Positions 25,715 through 31,848 of a stretch of DNA of 31,848 nucleotides are shown piece after piece. The DNA is from CAVYPR01 sp052145775 (GTDB lineage Bacteria; Actinomycetota; Acidimicrobiia; Acidimicrobiales; RAAP-2), in NCBI GenBank assembly GCA_052145775.1, contig JBKQNY010000182.1:1-31848 (forward strand), read 5' to 3'. The first letter of the stretch is position 1. Each line of letters starts with the position of its first letter. The notes under the pieces were generated by a model. That model searched no databases and was not told the DNA's origin. It saw only the letters and a program-made list of their open reading frames with translations. The translations under genes were made by a program, and so were the position numbers.

Positions 25715-26956
25715 CTACGGCAAAACGGCGCTCCCCCGGCCCGGACCACCAGGAGGGGGTGCCTGCGCCTCGGCGGGGGGCGCCCCGTTCGGCTTCGGGG
25801 CGCCGTCGGATGCCGTCTCCCCTGGTGGCTGCGGTGGGGCATCCTCCTCGGGGTGCCGGCGCAGTCCCGGGTGGAAGAAGGTGTAGAGGCCGATGCCCAG
25901 GGCCGCCGCACCGAAGGGGATGATGGCGTTCAGGCGGTGCACGAACAGCGGCGAGAGGATGAACCCCGAGAGCAGCGCCGTCCAGGCCCACAGGATGAGC
26001 ACGCTGCGCCGGTGGCCGTGGCCCAGGCGCAGCAGGCGGTGGTGGATGTGGTCCTTGTCGGGGGTGTCGAACCCGGTCCCCCGCGCCGTGCGCCGGATGA
26101 AGGCGAAGGCCAGGTCGACCAGCGGCACCCCGAGGATGAAGAAGGGGATGAAGAGCGGCGCGTAGAAGAAGTAGGTGGCGCCGGTGGTGGGCGATGTGAG
26201 GGGGATGCGCCCGCCGATGACCATGGTGGACGCCGACATCAACAGGCCCAAAAAGAGCGCCCCGGCGTCGCCCATGAACATCTTCGCCGGGTGGAAGTTG
26301 AAGGGCAGGAAGCCCAGGGCGATGCCGCAGGTGATGACGGCCACCAGGACCCCCACCGCGCTGTCGGCCTGGAGGATTCCCGAGTCCATGAGCTTGAGGC
26401 CGTAGACGGCGAGGGCACCGCTGCCGATGGCCACGACGCCGGCGGCCAGACCGTCCAGGCCGTCGATGAGGTTGACGGCGTTGGTGAGGGCGATCACCCA
26501 GATGGCCATGATGAGCGGGGTGAGGCCCGGGGTGAGGGAGGCGATGCCGGCCAGCGGCACCTTGAACTCCCACGGGGTGACGCCCAGGAAGTAGAGGATG
26601 GTGGCGGCCAGCACCTCGCCGGCGATCTTGGCGGGGGCCGACATCTCCCGGACGTCGTCGACCACGCCCACGACGAAGATGGCCGCTCCGGCCAGCACCA
26701 CCCCGAGCGGCTCGGAGGAACCGTGGAAGATGGTGCGCAGGGCGGGGATGCAGGCGGCGGCCACCATGGCCGCCAGAAACCCCAGGAACATGGCGGCCCC
26801 GCCGCCGTAGGGGGTGGTCCGGGTGTGGACCTTGCGGTCGGCGGGCTGGGCCACGTAGCCCACCTTCACCGACAGCCAGCGGGCGGGGATGCACAGCGCG
26901 GCGGTGGCGCCGGCCGCCACCACCAGCACCAGCCCGTACCATCCGACCGGCGGCAT
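25715..26956 (-). CDS. wecA: Undecaprenyl-phosphate GlcNAc-1-phosphate transferase (WecA/TagO/Rfe family)
   Basis: Transfers a sugar-1-phosphate (GlcNAc-1-P in characterised relatives) to polyprenyl phosphate, starting cell-wall polysaccharide synthesis; M. tuberculosis Rfe/WecA occupies the same position before atp genes. The 413 residues have about 11 membrane helices and the expected motifs: VVDDV (98-102), NAVNLIDGLDGLAAG (159-173), FMGDAGA (227-233) and HIHH (303-306). A cytoplasmic Pro-rich tail of about 40 residues closes the protein. ATG at 26956 lies 17 nt after the glyA stop, so it is probably in the rpiB-glyA transcript. Confidence 0.92.
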   Translation of the reverse strand: MPPVGWYGLVLVVAAGATAALCIPARWLSVKVGYVAQPADRKVHTRTTPYGGGAAMFLGFLAAMVAAACIPALRTIFHGSSEPLGVVLAGAAIFVVGVVDDVREMSAPAKIAGEVLAATILYFLGVTPWEFKVPLAGIASLTPGLTPLIMAIWVIALTNAVNLIDGLDGLAAGVVAIGSGALAVYGLKLMDSGILQADSAVGVLVAVITCGIALGFLPFNFHPAKMFMGDAGALFLGLLMSASTMVIGGRIPLTSPTTGATYFFYAPLFIPFFILGVPLVDLAFAFIRRTARGTGFDTPDKDHIHHRLLRLGHGHRRSVLILWAWTALLSGFILSPLFVHRLNAIIPFGAAALGIGLYTFFHPGLRRHPEEDAPPQPPGETASDGAPKPNGAPPAEAQAPPPGGPGRGSAVLP

Positions 26957-26973
26957 GGCCTCGGCTCGACGGT

Positions 26974-28281
26974 TCAGCCGGGGCCGACGGCCCCGGTGAG
27001 GCCCGGGTACGGCGGGAAGCCGGCACAGAGCTCGGCCACTTCGGCCCGGATCCCGGCCAGCGCCGTCTCGTCGTCCCGGCGGCGAAGGGTCCGGCCGATG
27101 AGCTCGGCGATGCGCTCCATCTCCGCGGTGCCCATGCCGGCCGTGGTCTCGGCGGCCGTACCCAGCCTCAGCCCCGAGGTGACGAACGGGCTGCGCTGGT
27201 CGTCGGGGATCGTGTTGCGGTTGCAGGTGATGCCCGACCGGTCGAGCACCTCCTGGGCCTCCTTGCCCGTGAGCTCGGCGTCGAAGGGCCGCAGGTCGAC
27301 CAGGAGCATGTGGTTGTCGGTCCCCCCCGACACCACCCGGAACCCCTGTGCCACCACCGCGGCGGCCAGGACCCGTGCGTTGGCCACCACCCTTGCGGCG
27401 TAGTCGGAGAACTCGGGTCGCGCCGCCTCGGCGAAGGCCACGGCCTTGGCCGCGATCACGTGCTCGAGGGGTCCGCCCTGGAGGCCGGGGAAGACGGCGC
27501 TGTCGATCTTCTTGGCCAGGTCGGCCCGGCACAGGATGGCGGCGCCACGCGGGCCGCGCAGGGTCTTGTGGGTGGTGAAGGTGACGACGTCGGCCACCCC
27601 CACCGGGCTCGGGTGGGCCCCCCCGGCGATCAGCCCCGCCGGGTGGGCGGCGTCGAACATGAAGTAGGCGCCGACCGAGTCGGCGATCTCCCGGAAGGGG
27701 GCGGGGTCGATCACCCGCGAGTAGGCCGTCGAACCGGCCACCAGCAGGCGCGGCTGCTCCCGCTTGGCCAAGTCGGCCATCTGGTCGAAGTCGATCACCT
27801 CGCCGGGGTGGTCGGGGTCCCCCCCGGTGCTGGCCGGGGTCACCCCGTAGGCGACGAACCGCCAGAATTTGGAGGTGACCGAGGCCGGCGAGCCGTGGGT
27901 GAGGTGACCTCCGTGGTCCAGCCGCATGGCCAGCACCGTGTCCCCCGGGTCGAGCAGGGCGAGGTAGGCGGCGAGGTTGGCGTTGGCCCCGGCGTGGGGC
28001 TGGACGTTGGCGTGCTCGGCCCCGAACAGCGACTTGGCCCGCTCACGGGCCAGGTCCTCGACCTCGTCGATGATCCGGTTGCCGCCGTAGTAGCGGCGAC
28101 CGGGGTAGCCCTCGGAGTACTTGTTGGTGAGCACCGAGCCCGAGGCGGCCAGCACCTCGGGCGAAGTGAAGTTCTCCGAGGCGATGAGCTGGAGGGTGGT
28201 CGACTGGCGGTCCGTCTCCTCCTCGATGAGGCGCGCCACCTCGGGATCGGCGTCCAGCCAGCCGGCGAAGGGGGTGCTCAC
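26974..28281 (-). CDS. glyA: Serine hydroxymethyltransferase
   Basis: PLP enzyme interconverting serine and glycine with one-carbon transfer to tetrahydrofolate. It is 435 residues. The N-terminus (LQLIASENFTSPEV), the YPGRRYYGG stretch, the PLP lysine in TFTTHKTLRGPRG and TSGLRLGT are all present. The segment before the lysine reads FDAAHPAGLIAGG, against the common DMAHIAGLIA. The GTG start overlaps the rpiB TGA (GTGA), making a coupled pair, and wecA follows by 17 nt. Confidence 0.95.
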   Translation of the reverse strand: MSTPFAGWLDADPEVARLIEEETDRQSTTLQLIASENFTSPEVLAASGSVLTNKYSEGYPGRRYYGGNRIIDEVEDLARERAKSLFGAEHANVQPHAGANANLAAYLALLDPGDTVLAMRLDHGGHLTHGSPASVTSKFWRFVAYGVTPASTGGDPDHPGEVIDFDQMADLAKREQPRLLVAGSTAYSRVIDPAPFREIADSVGAYFMFDAAHPAGLIAGGAHPSPVGVADVVTFTTHKTLRGPRGAAILCRADLAKKIDSAVFPGLQGGPLEHVIAAKAVAFAEAARPEFSDYAARVVANARVLAAAVVAQGFRVVSGGTDNHMLLVDLRPFDAELTGKEAQEVLDRSGITCNRNTIPDDQRSPFVTSGLRLGTAAETTAGMGTAEMERIAELIGRTLRRRDDETALAGIRAEVAELCAGFPPYPGLTGAVGPG

Positions 28282-28730
28282 GCCTGGTCTCCCTGGTCGA
28301 GGTCGGCCAGCTCCGCCACCCGCCGGTCGTGGCGGCCCGGCAGCGGGGCGGCGGCCAGGAAGGCGTCGACGGCGTCGAGGGCAGTGGAGGTCCCGGTCGT
28401 CCGTCCGCCCAGGCAGACCACGTTGGCGTGGTTGTGCTGGCGGGCGAGCGTCGCCGTGGTGACGTCGTGGACGACGGCGGCCCGGATCCCGGGGATCTTG
28501 TTGGCGGCGATGGCGATGCCGATCCCCGTCCCGCAGCAGCAGAACCCGAGGTCGGCCCGGCCCTCGGCCACGGCCCGGCCCACGGCCGCGCCGTAGAGGG
28601 GGTAGTCGACCGACTCGACGGCGTCGTGGGTGCCGAGATCCTCCAGGTCGTGGCCCTCCTTGCGCAGGTGCTCGGCGATCAGCTCCTTCAGGTCGAACCC
28701 GGCATGGTCGGATCCCACGGCGATGCGCAC
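28278..28730 (-). CDS. rpiB: Ribose-5-phosphate isomerase B
   Basis: Interconverts ribose-5-phosphate and ribulose-5-phosphate. It is 150 residues with the family start RIAVGSDHAGFDLKELI, the active-site region GFCCCGTGIGIAIAANKIPGIRAA and the phosphate-binding end of the barrel (RQHNHANVVCLGGRTTG). GTG at 28730 is chosen since it gives the exact family N-terminus and lies 6 nt after a TACAGT element; longer frames upstream cross the divergent promoter. It is the first gene of the rpiB-glyA-wecA unit. Confidence 0.94.
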   Translation of the reverse strand: MRIAVGSDHAGFDLKELIAEHLRKEGHDLEDLGTHDAVESVDYPLYGAAVGRAVAEGRADLGFCCCGTGIGIAIAANKIPGIRAAVVHDVTTATLARQHNHANVVCLGGRTTGTSTALDAVDAFLAAAPLPGRHDRRVAELADLDQGDQA

Positions 28731-28736
28731 CCGATC

Positions 28737-28742
28737 ACTGTA
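28737..28742 (-). promoter_or_regulatory. Candidate leaderless -10 element of rpiB
   Basis: TACAGT on the minus strand, 6 nt before the rpiB GTG, in a 67-nt divergent gap shared with the thiolase-like gene. Confidence 0.45.
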
Positions 28743-28782
28743 CCCACCGCCACGAACGGGGCCCGCCCAGTCGGGCGGTTGG

Positions 28783-28788
28783 TACGCT
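28783..28788 (+). promoter_or_regulatory. Candidate -10 element of the thiolase-like gene
   Basis: TACGCT on the plus strand, 9 nt before the ATG at 28798, again leaving little or no leader. Confidence 0.4.
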
Positions 28789-28797
28789 GCGCGCCCG

Positions 28798-30333
28798 ATG
28801 GCGGCCGACCCGAGGACCCCGGTGCTGGTGGGGGTGGGGCAGGTCACCACCCCGCCGGACGCCGGTCTGGCGCCCGAGGAGCGGCCCGAGCCGGCCGCGC
28901 TCATGGCCCTGGCCCTCGGGGCGGCGGCCGAGGACTGCGACGGCGCCGCGACCGGTGGGTCGGCCCCGGCCGGCCGGCGGCTGCTCGAGGCGGCCGACCG
29001 CCTATGGGTCGTCGCACCCCTCGGGTGGCGCGTGCCCAACCCGGCCGCCGCGGTGGCCCGCCGCCTGGGCATCGCCCCGGCCCGGCTGGGCGTCACGGCC
29101 AGCGGCGGCAACGCGCCGCAGGCGCTCGTCCACCGCAGCGCCCTGGCCATCGCGCGCGGCGACCTCGACGTGGTGCTGGTGACCGGGGCCGAGGCCTTCT
29201 ACGCGCGCCGGCTGGCCCGGCGGGCGGGGACCACCCTCGCCTGGGAGGCCCAGAGCGACGACGTGCCGGCCCCAGACCTCTTCGGCACCGAGCGCGCCCC
29301 GGCCACCGACCTCGAACTGTCCCGCGGGATCCGCCTCCCCGTCCACGCCTACCCGCTGTTCGAGAACGCCTTGCGGGGCGCGGCCGGCTGGACGCTCGAC
29401 GAGCACCGGGTGCGCATCGGCGAGCTCTGGGCGCGGTTCAGCGCGGTGGCGGCGGCCAACCCCTACGCCTGGATCCGCACGGCGCACCGCGCCGAGGAGA
29501 TCACCGGGGCCGCCCCGCACAACCGCATGGTGGCCTTCCCCTATCGCAAGCTGTGCACGGCCAACCTCTCGGTGGACCAGGGGGCCGCCTACATCTGCTG
29601 CTCGGCGGAGGCGGCCCGGGCGGCCGGGGTGCCCGAGGAACGCTGGGTGTTCCCCCTGTCGGGCGCCGACGCCAACGACCACTGGTTCGTTTCCGAGCGG
29701 CCCGAGCTCCACCGATCCCCGGCCATCCGCCTGGCCGGGGAGCGGGCCATGGCCCTGGCCGGGGTGGGCCCCGACGACCTCACGGCGGTCGACCTCTACT
29801 CGTGCTTCCCCTGCGTGGTCCGCATCGCCGCGGCCGAGCTAGGACTGGCCGTCGACGACGCCTCACGGCCCCTCACCGTGACCGGGGGGCTCACCTTCAG
29901 TGGCGGGCCGGCCAACAACTACGGCACCCACGGCATCGCCGCCCTTGTGCAACGACTGCGGCGCGAGCCCGGGGCCTTGGGGATGGCCACCGGCCTCGGC
30001 TGGTACGCCACCAAGCACGCCGTCGGCCTCTACGGCACCCGGCCCCCCGCCGAGGGGTTCTGTTGGGAGAGCGCCCAGGAAGCGGTCGACGCCCTCCCCC
30101 GCTGCCCCCTCGACCCCGGGGCCACCGGCCCCGTCGAGATCGAGACCTACACCGTCACCTACGGCCCCGAGGGCCGGCCCGAGCGCGCCATCGTGGCCGC
30201 CAGGACCCGAGACGGTGCCAGGGCCTGGGCCAACGTGACCGATCCCGACGGGGCGGCCTCGCTGACCGAGGCCGAGGGGATCGGCCGCACCGGGCGGCTC
30301 GACGCCGAGGGCACTCTCGTCCTCGACGGGTAG
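28798..30333 (+). CDS. Thiolase-superfamily protein lacking the usual nucleophilic cysteine
   Basis: A 511-residue protein of the acetyl-CoA acetyltransferase/SCP2-thiolase-like group. It has a thiolase N-terminal half (TPVLVGVGQV; TASGGNAPQALVHRSALAIARGDLDVVLVTGAEA at about 100-133) and a second half with VDLYSCFPCVVRIAAAEL and GGLTFSGGPANNYGTHGIAALV, where the catalytic-loop His is kept. Where true thiolases have the nucleophilic Cys, this one has SGGN (102-105), so ordinary thiolysis or condensation is doubtful. A C-terminal domain of about 90 residues after GLGWYATKHAVGLYGTRPP resembles the extra domain of long actinobacterial thiolase-like proteins. The substrate is unknown. It interrupts an otherwise ancient gene order on the opposite strand. 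Confidence 0.82.
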   Translation: MAADPRTPVLVGVGQVTTPPDAGLAPEERPEPAALMALALGAAAEDCDGAATGGSAPAGRRLLEAADRLWVVAPLGWRVPNPAAAVARRLGIAPARLGVTASGGNAPQALVHRSALAIARGDLDVVLVTGAEAFYARRLARRAGTTLAWEAQSDDVPAPDLFGTERAPATDLELSRGIRLPVHAYPLFENALRGAAGWTLDEHRVRIGELWARFSAVAAANPYAWIRTAHRAEEITGAAPHNRMVAFPYRKLCTANLSVDQGAAYICCSAEAARAAGVPEERWVFPLSGADANDHWFVSERPELHRSPAIRLAGERAMALAGVGPDDLTAVDLYSCFPCVVRIAAAELGLAVDDASRPLTVTGGLTFSGGPANNYGTHGIAALVQRLRREPGALGMATGLGWYATKHAVGLYGTRPPAEGFCWESAQEAVDALPRCPLDPGATGPVEIETYTVTYGPEGRPERAIVAARTRDGARAWANVTDPDGAASLTEAEGIGRTGRLDAEGTLVLDG

Positions 30334-30347
30334 CCCCCCCTCGCCGC

Positions 30348-30947
30348 TCAGCGCAGCGCCGCCTCGATCCAGGGCCAGGGGACCCCGCCCTCGCGCAGGC
30401 ACACCGGGGGGGAGGCGGTGCAGTCGACGACCGTCGACGGCTCACCGGCACAGACCCCCCCGTCGACCACCTCGATGCCGTCGAACGCCTGGGCCACCTC
30501 GTCGGCGGTCGTGCACGGCGGGCGCCCGTGGGGGTTGGCGCTGGTGACGGCGAGCGGGCCCGCCGCCCGGCACAACGACTGGACGAGGCGGTGGCGGGGA
30601 CGCCGCACGCCGACCGTCCGGCCGTCACCGCCCAGGAGCGGCCCGACCTCGGGTCGGGCCGTGACCACCACGGTGAGCGGTCCGGGCCAGAACCTGGCCG
30701 CCACCATCGATGCATTGCGGGGCCAGTCGGCGGCGACCGTGCGCACCTGGCGCCAGCGGCCGACCAGCACCGGCAGGGCGAGGTCGGCCGGGCGGCCCTT
30801 CAGGTCGAAGATCCGGGCGATCGCCCCGGGGCGGTCGATGCGGGCGGCGAGGCCGTAGACGGTGTCGGTGGGGATGGCCACGACCCTCCCGGCCTCGAGC
30901 GCGGCCAGGGCCTCACGCCGGTCGACCTCCCGCCCGGGGTCGGTCAC
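30348..30947 (-). CDS. tsaC: L-threonylcarbamoyladenylate synthase (Sua5/YrdC/TsaC)
   Basis: Makes threonylcarbamoyl-AMP for the t6A37 modification of ANN-decoding tRNAs. The 199 residues form a single YrdC domain with GRVVAIPTDTVYGLAARI, DLKGRPADLALPVLVG, FWPGPLTVVV, VGVRRPRH and VTSANPHGRPP. It lacks the extra C-terminal Sua5 domain, so it is of the short TsaC type. The GTG start overlaps the prmC TGA (GTGA). It converges on the thiolase-like gene with 14 nt between stops. Confidence 0.93.
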   Translation of the reverse strand: MTDPGREVDRREALAALEAGRVVAIPTDTVYGLAARIDRPGAIARIFDLKGRPADLALPVLVGRWRQVRTVAADWPRNASMVAARFWPGPLTVVVTARPEVGPLLGGDGRTVGVRRPRHRLVQSLCRAAGPLAVTSANPHGRPPCTTADEVAQAFDGIEVVDGGVCAGEPSTVVDCTASPPVCLREGGVPWPWIEAALR

Positions 30948-31705
30948 CGCCGGGCCACCACCGTGCGCTCGCGCTCGGCCAGGTCGCGGGCCACACGCAC
31001 GTCGGTGAAGCCGGCGCGGCGCGCCGCCGCGGCCGCCGGCACCGCCTGCTGCGGCGCCACCTCCACCACCACGGCGCCGGCCGGTCCCAGCCATGCCGGC
31101 GCACCCAGCAGCACCTCCTCGATCGCCGCCAGGCCCGGGGTGCCGTCGGTCCCCGGCCCCGCCACCAGCGCCACCTTCGGCTCGCAGCGGACCTCGGGAT
31201 CGAGGGCGGGCCACTCCTCGGTGCTCACGTACGGCGGGTTCGAGATGACCAGGTCCACCCGTCCCTGCAACTCCCGGGGCAGTGCGGCGAACCATCGCCC
31301 CCGCCGCAGGGCCACCGGCAGACCGGTGCGGGTCCGGTTGTCGGCCGCCAAGGCCAGGGCACCCGCGTCGACGTCGGTGGCCCACACCTGGGCGCCCTCG
31401 ACCTCGGCCGCCACCGACAGGGCAATGGCGCCGGACCCGGTCCCGAGGTCGACCACCACCGGCCGGCGCACCCAGCGCAGGAGGTCGAGGGCCTCCTCCA
31501 CCACCTGCTCGGTCTCCGGGCGCGGGATGAGCGCCCGGCGGTCGACGGTGAGGATGAGGGTGCGAAACGCCCACTCCCCCAGCAGGTACTGGAGCGGCTC
31601 GCCGGCCAGGCGGCGCTCGACCAGGGCCTCGATCTCCCCGGGCGGCGCGTACCGGGACAGCCAGCGGGCCTCGGCGGGCGAGCCCAGCCGTTCCTCCCAG
31701 GTCAT
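30944..31705 (-). CDS. prmC: Peptide chain release factor N5-glutamine methyltransferase
   Basis: Methylates the Gln of the GGQ motif in release factors RF1 and RF2. The 253 residues show VVVDLGTGSGAIALSVA for S-adenosylmethionine binding and the catalytic NPPY at 156-159, with IPRPETE before. The N-terminal helical domain is about 25 residues shorter than in E. coli PrmC. The ATG overlaps the prfA stop (ATGA), so the enzyme is coupled to its substrate gene, and its own stop overlaps tsaC. Confidence 0.94.
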   Translation of the reverse strand: MTWEERLGSPAEARWLSRYAPPGEIEALVERRLAGEPLQYLLGEWAFRTLILTVDRRALIPRPETEQVVEEALDLLRWVRRPVVVDLGTGSGAIALSVAAEVEGAQVWATDVDAGALALAADNRTRTGLPVALRRGRWFAALPRELQGRVDLVISNPPYVSTEEWPALDPEVRCEPKVALVAGPGTDGTPGLAAIEEVLLGAPAWLGPAGAVVVEVAPQQAVPAAAAARRAGFTDVRVARDLAERERTVVARR

Positions 31706-31848
31706 CCGGCCAGCTGGCGGGCGCGCTTGTCGGCCATCAGCGCGTCGGTCAGCTGGTCGAGGTCGCCGGCCAACACCTGGTCGAGCTTGTAGAGGGTGAC
31801 GTTGACCCGGTGGTCGGTGACCCGGTTCTCCCGGAAGTTGTAGGTGCG
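31702..31848 (-). CDS. prfA: Peptide chain release factor 1, C-terminal 48 residues
   Basis: Only the 3' end is in the window. The last 48 residues begin RTYNFRENRVTDHRVN and continue VTLYKLDQVLAGDLDQL, the characteristic end of class I release factors after the GGQ domain; the NVTLYKLD wording fits RF1 rather than RF2. RF1 reads UAA and UAG. Its TGA overlaps the ATG of prmC. The start lies beyond the right edge. Confidence 0.93.
   Translation of the reverse strand, partial: RTYNFRENRVTDHRVNVTLYKLDQVLAGDLDQLTDALMADKRARQLAG

Noticed and set aside
30334..30347. Possible terminator between the convergent thiolase-like and tsaC genes
   Set aside because: Only 14 nt separate the stops, and no convincing inverted repeat was seen.

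Overview
The window is GC-rich with dense, mostly leftward gene packing. It reads as chromosome from a high-GC actinobacterium outside the well-known genera, possibly Acidimicrobiia-like. The lineage is inferred from protein character (mycobacterial-like c subunit, SodA, trehalose enzymes) and gene order, not from a marker gene. Almost every gene is on the minus strand. The exceptions are glpX, a small unknown protein and a thiolase-like protein.

Right side (about 14.9-31.8 kb): housekeeping core. Read leftward the order is prfA (3' end only), prmC, tsaC/sua5, rpiB, glyA, wecA-type transferase, atpZ, atpI, atpB-E-F-H-A-G-D-C, then murA and meaB. This is the old prfA-prmC-sua5-rpiB-glyA-atp order known from many Gram-positive bacteria. 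A thiolase-like gene is inserted on the opposite strand, and glpX plus a small unknown gene separate atpC from murA.

Middle (about 8.9-14.9 kb): treS and mak (trehalose to maltose to maltose-1-phosphate), sodA, and a phosphofructokinase whose active-site signature is of the pyrophosphate-dependent type.

Left side (1-8.6 kb): an accessory block that looks like a hypoxia/dormancy island. ppsA (PEP synthase) heads a tightly coupled operon for a cytosolic group 3b [NiFe] hydrogenase (sulfhydrogenase beta, a cyclic-nucleotide-binding protein, gamma, delta; the large subunit should lie beyond the left edge). Beside it are a streptavidin-family protein without signal peptide coupled to a 52-residue zinc-ribbon protein, a fused aminoglycoside-phosphotransferase/P-loop kinase of the Rv2004c type, and the remains of an Hsp20 gene. 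Near-palindromic sites resembling the DosR/DevR box (GGGACCTT-type) lie upstream of both ppsA and the avidin gene. The island is therefore proposed to be one hypoxia regulon that includes a biotin-binding protein; this is an inference.

Two expression habits recur: 4-nt stop/start overlaps (GTGA or ATGA) between neighbouring genes, and TANNNT-type -10 elements 6-9 nt before a start codon, which suggests leaderless mRNAs.
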